Origin: Desulfuromonas sp. TF
GTDB taxonomy: Bacteria > Desulfobacterota > Desulfuromonadia > Desulfuromonadales > ATBO01
Length of the DNA: 64,000 nucleotides
NCBI RefSeq assembly: GCF_000472285.1
Contig: NZ_KI421423.1
Span: 13,711-77,710 of the forward strand
Reading direction: 5' to 3'
Positions 35,203 through 44,017 of this stretch are shown piece by piece; position 1 is the first letter of the stretch; each line of letters starts with the position of its first letter. A program made the position numbers and the translations under genes. Under the pieces are notes generated by a model that made no database searches, was not told the origin of the DNA, and was given only the letters and a program-made list of their open reading frames with translations.

Positions 35203-37794
35203 CTAATTCAGTTCCGTATTCAGGTCTTCAAGCTCATTTGAACCAAAAGATTGCTCGTTTCTGGCAATAATCGTGTTTTGACCATATGTGGGGATATCCA
35301 CAAAGCGGGCGCTGAACCCCGAAACCCTGACGATGAGGTCCTGATGTTTCTCGGGTTCCTTTTGTGCCGCCTTCATCTCTGCGGTGCTTACGCAGTTAAA
35401 CTGGACATGGTCGATGTTGAGTTTCTCCCAGGTATCCATATAGGATTTCCAGATATCAAACCCATGGACGCTTCGCATGATCGGCACGGAAAGCCTCTGA
35501 TTGAGCAGGTTGGCCTTTTGATTTTTCTGCACCTTGGAAACTGATTTCAGTACTGCAGTCGGCCCTTTCTTGTCCGTGCCCATGTAAGGAGAAATTCCGC
35601 CGTCGTCACCGGCATCGCCCCCGAAACGACCATCCGGGGTCGGGCCTGTCCGTGACCCGATTTCCATGTAGAGTCCGACCGCCTGACCTACCGGAAGTAC
35701 GGGGCCGCCCGAGTAATTGGTGATCTTCGACATCTCGCCGCCAATAATATCTTCGTAAAAATCCTTGATGATGGCATCGGCGTAGTCGTCGTCATTTCCC
35801 CATTTGGGCGCATTCAGGAACTCCTGGCGCATGTCTTCAAAGCCGCTCCAATTTGCCCGGAGTGCAGTGACGAGCTGGGCCATCGTGTACTTCTTCTCGT
35901 CATAGATCAGTTTCTTGATTGCGACCAGGGAGTTGGCGGCAACGACCGTAGTGATGGGGTTGTGCCAACCGTTCGGTTGCTCGGAAAGCTCCATGGCATC
36001 AATGCCCAACTCCATGCAGCCATCGTCGATACTGGAGACAAAAGGCATCTGCAGGAACTTCGACTCGAAATAGCGCATTATGTCCTTGGCGCGGATCACC
36101 TTGCTCGTCGCGTAGGCATACTGGGCCCTGAAGGCTTCCCACAACTGTTCGAACGTCTTGAACTCGGTAGGATCACCGGTGTGGGGGCCCAGCTGCATTC
36201 CGGAATAGGACCAGTCAAATCCGTCAGCCAGCACGATTTCCATCATCTTGGCCGGGAAGATCGAGCCGCCACCTTCGGACCTGGTTTTGTGGGTCTTGCG
36301 CCTGCCGCACACGCCGGGAGACATGCACAGAACCAGGCCCCAGTAATGGGCCTCGGCATCGGTTGCGCCGTTGTTGTTCTTGCTGAACTTGCTGTAATAC
36401 TTCATCTGCTCCGTACCAATGACGTCATGCTTGATGGATGGGTAGCCCAGACCATCGCGGATGCACTCGAAAACGAGGCGTTTGGTCTTTTCCCGGCCGA
36501 CCGGATGCCACCTGAACACGATGGACGGTTCCGTGGTCCTGATATTCCTCGCCCCTTCGAGAATCGCGTCGGTCATGTCGCTGCAGGCATCCACATAGCC
36601 AAGCTTGGTCCCGCCAATGGTCAGAATGAAAAGATCGTTGGAACCGGGGAAAATTTCGCGGTACGCCCTGGATTTTCCGGCACCATGTTCAGAAATTTTC
36701 AAACGTTCCATTTCAACCATTTCGACGGCGTCGGCATAGGTCATAGGTTGAAAAGATTTTTCTTTGACGCTGATATTGTAGTAAGGCTCCAGCAGTTCAT
36801 CTTCCTTATGGGCGTAGCCGCTGGCATAGCGATCGATGGCATGGCAGATGAGGTACGTATACCATTTCGCCTGAAAGGCATCCTTCAAACCCCTGCAAGG
36901 CTCTGCGGGCACACGGTGGCTTATTTCGGCAATCTCCAGCAGCTCTTCCCTCCTTGCTGGATCTGGCTCGAAATTCTCGGCGACGATTTTGGCCAGGCGG
37001 GCATGACGCCGAGCCCAGTTGATTACTGCTTCATCTGCAATAATCATTGACTTCCAGACATCGATCTTTCCTATCCAGTCGAGCCCGGTTGTCGCATTCC
37101 AAGGGATTTTTTGCATCTCTTTTTGGGCATGCTCGATCTTTCCTTTTGCCATCTCTATCCGCTTCAGCAAACCGTCCTGCACGACTGTCTCGTAAGGTGG
37201 GCAGATGCTGTTGTACCCAGTAGCAAAACCTGGAGCTTCCATGGTGCTTACCTGGTACATTTGCAAGAGCTCTTCTTGAGTAAAGTAGCGCTCTCCCTTC
37301 GCCTGCATACTGTATCGCTTCCAGTATTCGTTAATTTCAGCCGCCTCTTCTACCGGCTGAGGAGCATAGTCGCTCATGAGGTAGTCCTGGACGGCCATAT
37401 AAGAAAGTTCAGGGTAGAGAGGGAACATCTCAGGATCTTCTGCGTGATAGCCAATAATGAATTCGTCCTGCTGTAGAACCAAGGTGCTCTTGTTTAAGAT
37501 ATTTTGAAGGCCCAATGCTCTTCTGATTACTTCCGGTTGGCCTGCGCTAGCCTTATGTGCCTCAGTGATAAAACGCATCCTTTCTATGCCTGCCCTAACA
37601 TCACTGTCTACAAATTCACCGGCAGCGGCATGTTTCCATCTACAACGTGCCTTTAGTCTTTTAGTTCTTTCAGTACTCGGACGGGCAAGGTTCTCATGCA
37701 GCGCTTCATCTGCTATCTCGATTTCCTGTGGATTTGTTAACGGAAATTCTATTTTTTTGCCTCGATACTTAATTGATTCTGCGACCGTTGCCAT
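35203..37794 (-). CDS. bssA: Benzylsuccinate synthase alpha subunit (glycyl radical enzyme)
   Basis: An 863-residue glycyl radical enzyme. The thiyl cysteine is Cys490 in VLCMSPGVCGRR, the fumarate-binding arginine is Arg505 (KTRSEGG), and the radical glycine is Gly826 in VRVSGFSARFVD. Spacing Cys490 to Gly826 equals that in Thauera BssA as I recall it. The N-terminal KRLKARCRWK region and long stretches such as DDGCMELGIDAMELSEQPNG read as BssA rather than pyruvate formate-lyase. It adds fumarate to the methyl group of toluene or a close relative. The start at 37794 follows bssC by three bases, with GAGGAGG in the end of bssC. Confidence 0.92.
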   Translation of the reverse strand: MATVAESIKYRGKKIEFPLTNPQEIEIADEALHENLARPSTERTKRLKARCRWKHAAAGEFVDSDVRAGIERMRFITEAHKASAGQPEVIRRALGLQNILNKSTLVLQQDEFIIGYHAEDPEMFPLYPELSYMAVQDYLMSDYAPQPVEEAAEINEYWKRYSMQAKGERYFTQEELLQMYQVSTMEAPGFATGYNSICPPYETVVQDGLLKRIEMAKGKIEHAQKEMQKIPWNATTGLDWIGKIDVWKSMIIADEAVINWARRHARLAKIVAENFEPDPARREELLEIAEISHRVPAEPCRGLKDAFQAKWYTYLICHAIDRYASGYAHKEDELLEPYYNISVKEKSFQPMTYADAVEMVEMERLKISEHGAGKSRAYREIFPGSNDLFILTIGGTKLGYVDACSDMTDAILEGARNIRTTEPSIVFRWHPVGREKTKRLVFECIRDGLGYPSIKHDVIGTEQMKYYSKFSKNNNGATDAEAHYWGLVLCMSPGVCGRRKTHKTRSEGGGSIFPAKMMEIVLADGFDWSYSGMQLGPHTGDPTEFKTFEQLWEAFRAQYAYATSKVIRAKDIMRYFESKFLQMPFVSSIDDGCMELGIDAMELSEQPNGWHNPITTVVAANSLVAIKKLIYDEKKYTMAQLVTALRANWSGFEDMRQEFLNAPKWGNDDDYADAIIKDFYEDIIGGEMSKITNYSGGPVLPVGQAVGLYMEIGSRTGPTPDGRFGGDAGDDGGISPYMGTDKKGPTAVLKSVSKVQKNQKANLLNQRLSVPIMRSVHGFDIWKSYMDTWEKLNIDHVQFNCVSTAEMKAAQKEPEKHQDLIVRVSGFSARFVDIPTYGQNTIIARNEQSFGSNELEDLNTELN

Positions 37795-37797
37795 TAG

Positions 37798-37977
37798 TTA
37801 CCTCCTCTTTTTGAATTGTTGACATGATTCAGAAGTGTTGACTGTTGGCTTAGATAGATAATATTTGCCTTTACTATCTTCCTTTTCTGTCACACAATCC
37901 CCCTTTCCAGGTTGATAATCACCAGCATTCTCTGGAACCTGGAAAAACCACCTGCATTCTTTACATGTACTCATCAT
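37798..37977 (-). CDS. bssC: Benzylsuccinate synthase gamma subunit
   Basis: A 59-residue protein with four cysteines (Cys5, Cys8, Cys28, Cys52), TCKECRWFFQVPENAGDY and KGDCVTEKEDSKGKYYLSKP, as in BssC, which binds an Fe-S cluster and clamps BssA. The start at 37977 overlaps a short upstream frame by ATGA; a second ATG follows directly. AAAGGAGG lies upstream. It is located between bssD and bssA, the usual bssDCAB order. Confidence 0.8.
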   Translation of the reverse strand: MMSTCKECRWFFQVPENAGDYQPGKGDCVTEKEDSKGKYYLSKPTVNTSESCQQFKKRR

Positions 37978-38045
37978 TTATCCTCCTTTACGGACTTGGG
38001 TGGGTGATCTAGACAAAAATACATGCTGCATTCACAGACATTCAT
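37974..38045 (-). CDS. Candidate 23-residue cysteine-rich micro-ORF
   Basis: ATG at 38045 opens a 23-codon frame ([11 protein letters not shown] then LDHPPK) ending in TGA that overlaps the bssC start as ATGA. It begins inside the last codons of bssD, with AGGAGGA just before it. The layout suits translational coupling of bssD to bssC; whether the peptide does anything is unknown. A leader role without a functional product is equally likely. Confidence 0.3.
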   Translation of the reverse strand: MNVCECSMYFCLDHPPKSVKEDK

Positions 38046-38730
38046 GTCTATCCTCCTTTCTAAATAGGTTGTATTCACAATTCCTCGTTCCAAAAATTCC
38101 ACCTATCGTAACATGATCCAGGCCAATCTGCTTTAAAGAGTTAAAAAGCGGTTTAACCTGTTGCTCTGATAGGTCTTTAAACTTCTTGTATTCGTACTTG
38201 TGGCCTAATTGTCTGTATTTAACAACTCCGTAAGAGTGAAATGGCAAAATATCAACTCCTGAGAGCTTATCTGAAAATTGGCTTAAATATTTAACATATG
38301 CCTCCAGCTCCGAGCTTGAATCATTGAAACTTGGTATGATAGGCAGATGTATTAGAACCTTTGCCTGAGATTCGATAAGTCTTTCTATGTTTCTTAGGAT
38401 TTTTTCCAAGGACCCGCCTATGACTTTTTGATGTTTGTTTGGATCCATTGATTTGATGTCAACAATGAATAGGTCAACAAACTTGATCAGAGGTTCGATC
38501 ATATCCCAGTCTGCATAAGCAGATGTTTCAAGGGCTATGTGAAGATTTTCCTTTGTTTTAAAAAGACGGGCCAGTTCAAGGGAAAATTTTGGGAAGAGGA
38601 GCGGTTCGCCGCCGCTTATTGTGATGCCTCCACCGCTGTGCTCATAAAAAATCTTATCAGCTACAGCTTCCCGAACGATGTCACCAATATCTAATGTTTT
38701 GCCTACGATCTCATCGCACCAAAGTGGCAA
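38032..38730 (-). CDS. bssD: Benzylsuccinate synthase activating enzyme, C-terminal part (split bssD)
   Basis: The 232-codon frame carries the SAM-binding and barrel segments of a glycyl-radical activase: [43 protein letters not shown] and [14 protein letters not shown]. It lacks the N-terminal radical SAM cluster, which lies in the overlapping upstream frame. The first eight codons are probably not native protein; real homology begins at about [11 protein letters not shown]. Together with the upstream part it makes about 330 residues, the normal BssD length. Confidence 0.75.
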   Translation of the reverse strand: MPLWCDEIVGKTLDIGDIVREAVADKIFYEHSGGGITISGGEPLLFPKFSLELARLFKTKENLHIALETSAYADWDMIEPLIKFVDLFIVDIKSMDPNKHQKVIGGSLEKILRNIERLIESQAKVLIHLPIIPSFNDSSSELEAYVKYLSQFSDKLSGVDILPFHSYGVVKYRQLGHKYEYKKFKDLSEQQVKPLFNSLKQIGLDHVTIGGIFGTRNCEYNLFRKEDRHECL

Positions 38731-39023
38731 TGTTTAATGCATTTGAGGCAAGAGTTACATTTCAGTCTGTTAAAAGTGAGGGCCCTCTTCTTGTTTAAAC
38801 CTTGGATCATATGTAGCGAGCCCGAAGGACAGATTTTTACACACTGACCACATGCAATACACTTGTCAGTGTGATAATAAATCTCATGCCTGGGGTTAAT
38901 AGACTCTGGGTTGTGACACCAAGGGCAATGGAGAGGGCATCCCTTTAAAAATATAGTAGTTCTTATGCCAGGCCCATCATGTAAACAAAATCTTTGGATC
39001 TCTGTTATAAGTGGTATTTTCAT
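38703..39023 (-). CDS. bssD: Benzylsuccinate synthase activating enzyme, N-terminal part (split bssD)
   Basis: The 106-codon frame has [21 protein letters not shown], the Cx3Cx2C radical SAM cluster, and two ferredoxin-like 4Fe-4S motifs ([22 protein letters not shown]). These features are typical of glycyl-radical enzyme activases. The frame stops at HFGAMRS while the next frame, one base back, goes on with the missing barrel. A single-base deletion near 38720 (or an assembly error) would explain it. BssD makes the glycyl radical on BssA. Confidence 0.75.
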   Translation of the reverse strand: MKIPLITEIQRFCLHDGPGIRTTIFLKGCPLHCPWCHNPESINPRHEIYYHTDKCIACGQCVKICPSGSLHMIQGLNKKRALTFNRLKCNSCLKCIKHCHFGAMRS

Positions 39024-39095
39024 CGAAATAGACTCTTTAAATATGTTTATTTATACCGTTAACAAAGAGTTGTCCTTATATTTATATCTCTAGTA

Positions 39096-39266
39096 TCAAT
39101 TGATATGTGTATTTTGCAATAAACGTTCTACGCGTATATAAAGTTTCATATCCTCTGAATACGCTATACGTACTTTCCATCCATTGCTAAATGTAACCTC
39201 CGTAGGATACAAATCATCGTTCGAAGAGTATCTCAGCCCTTTAGTCAAATTACCTTTTTTCCCCAT
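39096..39266 (-). CDS. Small ORF leading the bss operon
   Basis: A 56-residue basic protein (MGKKGNLTKGLRYSSNDDLY, then TEVTFSNGWKVRIAYSED). AAAGGAGG is seven bases before the ATG at 39266. It is the first gene after the sigma-54-type promoter and lies 72 bases before bssD. I do not recognise it; a beta-strand-rich small domain is possible. The strong ribosome binding site argues for translation. A longer frame begins at 39344 but has no such site. Confidence 0.5.
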   Translation of the reverse strand: MGKKGNLTKGLRYSSNDDLYPTEVTFSNGWKVRIAYSEDMKLYIRVERLLQNTHIN

Positions 39267-39407
39267 CTTCAAACCTCCTTTCGTGTCCGGAGCCACTGTA
39301 GCGGAGTGGATGTCCATTTTTTTTGAAACTTCGGAATCTTTCATCTGTACACCCTAGAGGCATCTACCTATATTCCTCCCGGCGGTTTTTCCTATGCTCA
39401 TGTTCTT

Positions 39408-39424
39408 AGCAGGTCACGTGCCAA
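39408..39424 (-). promoter_or_regulatory. Sigma-54-type promoter for the bss operon
   Basis: Read on the minus strand: TTGGCACGTGACCTGCT. The -24 element TTGGCACG is perfect, GG and GC are 10 bases apart, and -12 reads CTGCT. Transcription would start near 39397, 130 bases before the 56-residue ORF. Confidence 0.75.
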
Positions 39425-39491
39425 ACATCGTTATAAAAAAAATCCCTCAGATTTTTAAGCCATTTTGAGAAGCAAGGCATTTGGAGAAAAA

Positions 39492-39507
39492 TATTGTTAA
39501 AACAATA
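39492..39507. promoter_or_regulatory. Inverted repeat upstream of the bss promoter
   Basis: TATTGTT-AA-AACAATA, a perfect 7-bp inverted repeat, centred about 100 bases upstream of the predicted bss start point. This is a usual distance for an upstream activating sequence. Which protein would bind is not known. Confidence 0.4.
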
Positions 39508-39995
39508 ATTTATAAATTGATTTTCTTTCCCTCGAAAGAATCGCTGGTAGTTTTTTCGCTTTCTGGGTTTGTCTTTAAATTTTGGGGGTTGGTACAGAAG
39601 TGCAGAAAGAAGGATATTGATGTAAGTTGGCTATTTCATGTGGGTTATCGGGTATTGGTAAGTGCATGTAGCTTGCGACTCATAGGAAAATCGCCACCAG
39701 CCCGCCGTTATTTTCATCATATCCTCAATATCTGCCCACCATTTTCTATTCTTTTATCTAATAATGAAATTTGGTCTTCATCTGAGACAAGTCCTTGTGA
39801 CATAAGGAAACTTTCATGTCGCCAAAGGAAATTTAAGAAATGGTGGTTAGGGAAAAGTGTATTTTTATAGTTAAGCACAGCCAATTAAAAATAGTTGTCT
39901 ATTTTTTTTCCTGTTTCGACCCTCTTTGATGCTATAGTGAAACAATGTTTTAACGTTTATCGCATAGGCTTGATATTGACGTGACCATCACCTTT

Positions 39996-40010
39996 CTTGA
40001 TAAGATCAAG
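39996..40010. promoter_or_regulatory. CTTGAT-AAG-ATCAAG palindrome upstream of the activator gene
   Basis: A perfect 6-bp inverted repeat with a 3-base spacer, 44 bases before the activator start. It contains the GATCAAGG core (40004-40011) that also occurs twice upstream of the bbs promoter. Its TTGAT/ATCAA arms resemble the TTGATC half-sites of XylR/DmpR-type activators. Autoregulation and action on bss from a distance are both possible. Confidence 0.45.
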
Positions 40011-40053
40011 GATTGTCTTAGGCAGCACTGTTTTAACGAAAAGGATGTTTGCG

Positions 40054-41754
40054 ATGAGAAAGAGCGAGAAAGGGATAAAAGAGCCTGCTCCTAACGATAC
40101 TTTCCGAAGCAATTTGCGTTCAGAGTTAAGCTTTTGTAGTGATACCGGTCAGATATGGCTACACGAGCATCGGATGCTTCTCGTTCATGCCGATGCGAAT
40201 GCCCTGATGCGACGAGAGTTGATCGACATCCTTGGATTTAACCATGCGCGAGGTGTGCTTATGCGAATGGGCTATACTTCAGGGGTCCGAGACTTTGAAC
40301 TTGCACACATAAACAAGGAACACACTAATCTTCACGAAGCCTTCATGGCCGGCCCAATCCTTATAACACTGGAAGGACTTGTGAAGACCACCATTACTAA
40401 GTTAGAAATAGACTCGAAATTAGGCAGTTTTTACGTTGAGTGCATCTGGGAAAATTCTTGGGAGGCCGAGGCACACCTTCGAGACTATGGGGTCTCTTCG
40501 GCACCGGTGTGTTGGAATTTGATTGGGTATGCGAGTGGCTATTGTACTGCTTTCATGGGTAAGCCAATTTTGTGCAAAGAGATCCAATGTTTCAGTACGG
40601 GGGCAAATAATTGCTACCTTGTAGGCAAGCCAGTCGAGGAATGGGAGGACGCGAGCGAGTTTGAGCTTTTTTTGAATAAGGAGTCGATTGCTGAACAACT
40701 CATGGGTCTCCAAACTGAAGTTGTACAGCTGCGGTCAGCATTAGGTAAACAACAAAAACATACGTCAGATATAGTTGGCAATTCACCGGCCTTCCTTGCT
40801 GCCTATGAGCTCGCTGTCCGAGCATCTGCTAGCCAGATTACTGTACTTCTGCAGGGTGAGACAGGTGTTGGTAAGGAAGTTTTCGCCCGCACCCTTCACA
40901 GCGGAGGTGATCGTTGCAAGGAACCGTTCATCGCCATTAATTGCGCTGCGATTCCTCATGACCTTGTAGAATCCGAATTATTCGGTGCTGAAAAAGGTGC
41001 CTTTACGGGCGCACTTTCCTCAAGGCCCGGAAGATTTGAACGGGCCAATGGAGGAACGCTCTTTCTCGATGAGATAGGTGATCTGCCTCTCTCGGCACAG
41101 GCAAAACTTTTGCGTGTATTGCAGGAAGGAGAGGTGGAGCGTCTTGGCAGCACAGAATCACGTAAGGTAAACGTCAGATTTGTGGCAGCAACCAACATCG
41201 ATCTGAAAAAATTGGTTGAGGAAGGGAAATTTCGGGCTGACCTGTATTACCGGCTCAACGCATTGCAGATCAATATCCCACCATTAAGAGATCGAGGTTT
41301 AGATGTTTTACTTCTCGCGAAGAATTTCCTCAAAAAGTCTGCCATGTTGAATGGCAAAAAGGTGCGTGGATTTTCTGATAAGGCCAAGTTGGCACTACTC
41401 GCCTATCAATGGCCTGGTAATATCCGAGAACTGCAGAATGTTGTTGACCGCGGAGTCATGCTGGCACCAAACGGCACCCATATTGAGATCAATCACATGT
41501 TTCCGTCGTACAATAATGAGGGGCCTGAATTCGGCTTGGATGCCAGCGGGGGGCTCAGTGTCAAGCAGGAGGAGCTGGGTAAGGATTTTTGTGAAGCCAT
41601 CCTGAGCGGGAATTTTACGCTGGAGCAGGCCAATACGCTGGTGGCAGAGGCTGCTGTGAAAAAGGCAAACGGCAATATTTCCGCTGCTGCTAGGATGCTC
41701 GGTTTGACCCGGCCGCAGCTTGCGTATCGGCTTGAGCGTAAATCGGGGAATTGA
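40054..41754 (+). CDS. XylR/DmpR-type sigma-54-dependent activator with V4R sensor domain
   Basis: A 566-residue activator. XylR_N/V4R aromatic-sensing region about 25-195 (cysteines 153, 164, 174, 179 and 187, and the HINKEHTNLHEAF region), linker, AAA+ domain about 240-460 (Walker A GETGVGKE at 268-275; GAFTGA at 315-320, which contacts sigma-54), and Fis-type helix-turn-helix at the C-terminus (NISAAARMLGLTRPQLAYRL). Start at ATG 40054 with AAAGGA upstream; a TTG start at 39997 would lie in the palindrome. It is divergent from bss. Family members bind phenol, toluene or xylene directly, so it is the best candidate toluene sensor for the bss and bbs promoters. Confidence 0.88.
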   Translation: MRKSEKGIKEPAPNDTFRSNLRSELSFCSDTGQIWLHEHRMLLVHADANALMRRELIDILGFNHARGVLMRMGYTSGVRDFELAHINKEHTNLHEAFMAGPILITLEGLVKTTITKLEIDSKLGSFYVECIWENSWEAEAHLRDYGVSSAPVCWNLIGYASGYCTAFMGKPILCKEIQCFSTGANNCYLVGKPVEEWEDASEFELFLNKESIAEQLMGLQTEVVQLRSALGKQQKHTSDIVGNSPAFLAAYELAVRASASQITVLLQGETGVGKEVFARTLHSGGDRCKEPFIAINCAAIPHDLVESELFGAEKGAFTGALSSRPGRFERANGGTLFLDEIGDLPLSAQAKLLRVLQEGEVERLGSTESRKVNVRFVAATNIDLKKLVEEGKFRADLYYRLNALQINIPPLRDRGLDVLLLAKNFLKKSAMLNGKKVRGFSDKAKLALLAYQWPGNIRELQNVVDRGVMLAPNGTHIEINHMFPSYNNEGPEFGLDASGGLSVKQEELGKDFCEAILSGNFTLEQANTLVAEAAVKKANGNISAAARMLGLTRPQLAYRLERKSGN

Positions 41755-41796
41755 GCCTCGGGGAGGCGTTAAATCCGCCGCCCCTTCAGAGCGAAT

Positions 41797-41833
41797 ACGA
41801 AAATCCCGCCCAACCCATGGCCGAGATTTTCGT
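41797..41833. terminator. Hairpin between convergent genes
   Basis: A 9-bp perfect stem, ACGAAAATC (41797-41805) with GATTTTCGT (41825-41833), in the gap between the activator gene and the convergent acyl-CoA synthetase gene. There is no U run, so it is at best a weak bidirectional stop. Confidence 0.3.
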
Positions 41834-41884
41834 CTAACGGAGTGGCTCTCCGCCTCCTATGCCAAGTCGCTCGGTGGCCGCGCA

Positions 41885-44017
41885 TCAAGGTTGAGAGAGG
41901 TATAAATCGAGGCTGTTGGCTTGCTTGCAATTGACTGGCGGCCACATTCCGATTTTCTCATTTCCCATCCCGATCCGGATGCGCGCATCGACCGCCACCA
42001 CCCGTTCCCTCGTCCCGAGGAGGGGATTGAGGTCGAGCTCCCGGATCTCGGGGGCGATCTCGCAGAGGGCGGAGAGGCGGGTGATGGTGTCGGCGAACCT
42101 CGCCTCGTCGACCCCCTCCTGGCCTCTCGTCCCCTGAATGATCTTGTAGGATTGAAGGGATGCTATCATCTCGGAAGCCTGGTTTCTGCTCACGGGGGAG
42201 AGCTCCGCGGCCGTATCCTTCAGGATTTCGATGAAGACACCGCCAAGGCCGCAGAGGATCATGTGGCCGAATTTTTCTTCGTAACTGGCGCCGACGAAAA
42301 GTTCCGTGCCGGAAAGCATCGGCTGGATGAGAATGGCCGTGGTATCCTTTATTTTCATCATTCTTTCGAATTCGTTCTCCACCGACTCGACATCATTTAC
42401 ATCGAGAGCAACCCCCCCGACGTCGGATTTGTGAACCGGGCCGACGACCTTCATGACGACCGGCAGACCGAGCTCCATCGCTTTCTCCACGGCTTCTTCT
42501 TTGCTCGAAACCACGGCTTCACCGGCTCTGTCTATCCCGGCGGCGTCGAGAAGAGCCTGCACTTTCTCCGGGGGCATGTACCCATCCTCGCATCCGTCGA
42601 GGATGGTTCTTACGGCTTTCACATCGATCTCGGGAAGTTCTACTTCGCCTGCAGGTTTCGGAGTTTTTGCAACGGCCGCCAGGGCTCTGGCGAGAAGCAC
42701 TTCGTCGGAGAAGGAAACGTTCCCCAGCTCATGGAAGTAATCCGCCTCCTTCTTCGCGGTGACGACGGAGGGAAGAACCGTATAGACAGGCTTCCGGGAA
42801 GTCCTGGTCTTTTCGGAAATCACATCCAGGGCTTCGGAGATGTCGGTAAGCCCGGTAGATCCGAAGATGACGGCCATGCTGTCGATGTTGTCGAACTTGT
42901 CGTTCATGGCGTCGATGATGAGGCCGATATGCTCCGGGGTTCCCGTTGCAAGGAAGTCGATGGGGTTTGCAACGCTCGATCCGGGGAATAAACCGGAAAG
43001 AAGCTCCTCCGTATCCGGCCCTTCCAGATGGGGCACCTGCATCCCGCCTTTCTCGAGGGTATCCGTCATCATCACCCCGGGACCTCCTGCATGGGTGACG
43101 ATCGCCACTCTCCTGCCCGCAGGTTCCGGATGGCAGAAGACCGCTGCGGTGGTCACGAGGTCTTCCTTCCCGTGGCACCGCACGATTCCGGCTTTTCTGA
43201 AAAGGGCATCCACCGCGCTGTCGGGGCTTGCAAGGGCGCCGGTGTGAGAGGTCACCGCGCGGCTCCCCGATTCGGAGCTGCCCGATTTGATTGCGGCGAT
43301 CTTGCACCCCTTCTTGATGAGGGAGGAGGCGTGCCTGAGAAGTTTCGCGGGCTGGCTGACGCTCTCGATATAGATGAGCTTTATCCTTGAGCTGCTATCC
43401 GGATCGAAGGTTTCATCCCAGTACTCGATGACCTCCTCGACCCCGATCTGGGCGGAGTTGCCCACGGTGAACATGCTCGAGAAGGAAAGACCCATCAGCA
43501 TCCCCTTTTCGACGATCCATGCGGCGGTGGCGCCGGAGGCACAGACGAAGTCGCACCCCTTGGGGTCGAGTTTGGGGACAGGGCCGGCAAATATGCCGGC
43601 ATAGTGCTGGGTCAGGGCGCCGATACAGTTCGGGCCGAGAAGGGAGCCGGCGTTTCTGTTGATGATTTCGAGGATCTCGCCCTGGAGGCTCTCCCCTTCG
43701 GGACCGACCTCGGAGAATCCCGCGGAAAGAATGATGAAGGCTTTACAGTTTTTGTGGTTTGCCAGTTCTTCGACGGTCTCCTTCACGTAGGCCGCGGCGA
43801 CGCAGATGATCGCCATTTCGACATCGGGCAGCTCGGCCGCGGTCTTGAAGCATCTGAACCCCTGGACGTCGGTCTCTTTCGGGTTTACGGCGTAGATCTT
43901 CCCTTTATAATTCTTCTCGGTCAGGTTCTTGATGAGCGCACCGCCGACCTTGGACCGGTCGTTTGAGCCCCCAACAATGACGATCGATTTCGGATCGATC
44001 AGCTCCCTATTGATCAT
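41885..44017 (-). CDS. ADP-forming acyl-CoA synthetase (acetate-CoA ligase family, fused alpha-beta)
   Basis: A 710-residue fused protein: CoA-binding domain first (SIVIVGGSNDRSKVGGALIKNL), catalytic histidine in SHTGALASPDSAVDALF, then an ATP-grasp half (LPVVMKVVGPVHKSDVGGVALDV; ILCGLGGVFIEILKD; IRELDLNPLL). It interconverts acyl-CoA + ADP + Pi and acid + ATP + CoA. It overlaps the fused indolepyruvate oxidoreductase gene by 11 bases, so arylacetyl-CoA from that enzyme is the likely substrate, as in archaeal aryl-CoA synthetases. Here it could save ATP from phenylacetyl-CoA or indoleacetyl-CoA, or make phenylacetyl-CoA from phenylacetate. Confidence 0.85.
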   Translation of the reverse strand: MINRELIDPKSIVIVGGSNDRSKVGGALIKNLTEKNYKGKIYAVNPKETDVQGFRCFKTAAELPDVEMAIICVAAAYVKETVEELANHKNCKAFIILSAGFSEVGPEGESLQGEILEIINRNAGSLLGPNCIGALTQHYAGIFAGPVPKLDPKGCDFVCASGATAAWIVEKGMLMGLSFSSMFTVGNSAQIGVEEVIEYWDETFDPDSSSRIKLIYIESVSQPAKLLRHASSLIKKGCKIAAIKSGSSESGSRAVTSHTGALASPDSAVDALFRKAGIVRCHGKEDLVTTAAVFCHPEPAGRRVAIVTHAGGPGVMMTDTLEKGGMQVPHLEGPDTEELLSGLFPGSSVANPIDFLATGTPEHIGLIIDAMNDKFDNIDSMAVIFGSTGLTDISEALDVISEKTRTSRKPVYTVLPSVVTAKKEADYFHELGNVSFSDEVLLARALAAVAKTPKPAGEVELPEIDVKAVRTILDGCEDGYMPPEKVQALLDAAGIDRAGEAVVSSKEEAVEKAMELGLPVVMKVVGPVHKSDVGGVALDVNDVESVENEFERMMKIKDTTAILIQPMLSGTELFVGASYEEKFGHMILCGLGGVFIEILKDTAAELSPVSRNQASEMIASLQSYKIIQGTRGQEGVDEARFADTITRLSALCEIAPEIRELDLNPLLGTRERVVAVDARIRIGMGNEKIGMWPPVNCKQANSLDLYLSQP

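Larger units (their letters stand above)
39345..40053. other. AT-rich divergent control region between bss and its activator
   Basis: About 700 bases between the 56-residue ORF and the V4R activator start. It holds the bss sigma-54-type promoter, a TATTGTT/AACAATA inverted repeat and a CTTGAT/ATCAAG palindrome, listed separately. A plus-strand frame (39481-39870) has no recognisable protein character and I do not call it. Confidence 0.6.

Noticed and set aside
39481-39870. 129-codon plus-strand frame in the bss control region
   Set aside because: TTG start, low-complexity AT-driven composition, and it covers the inverted repeat; unlikely to be a gene.
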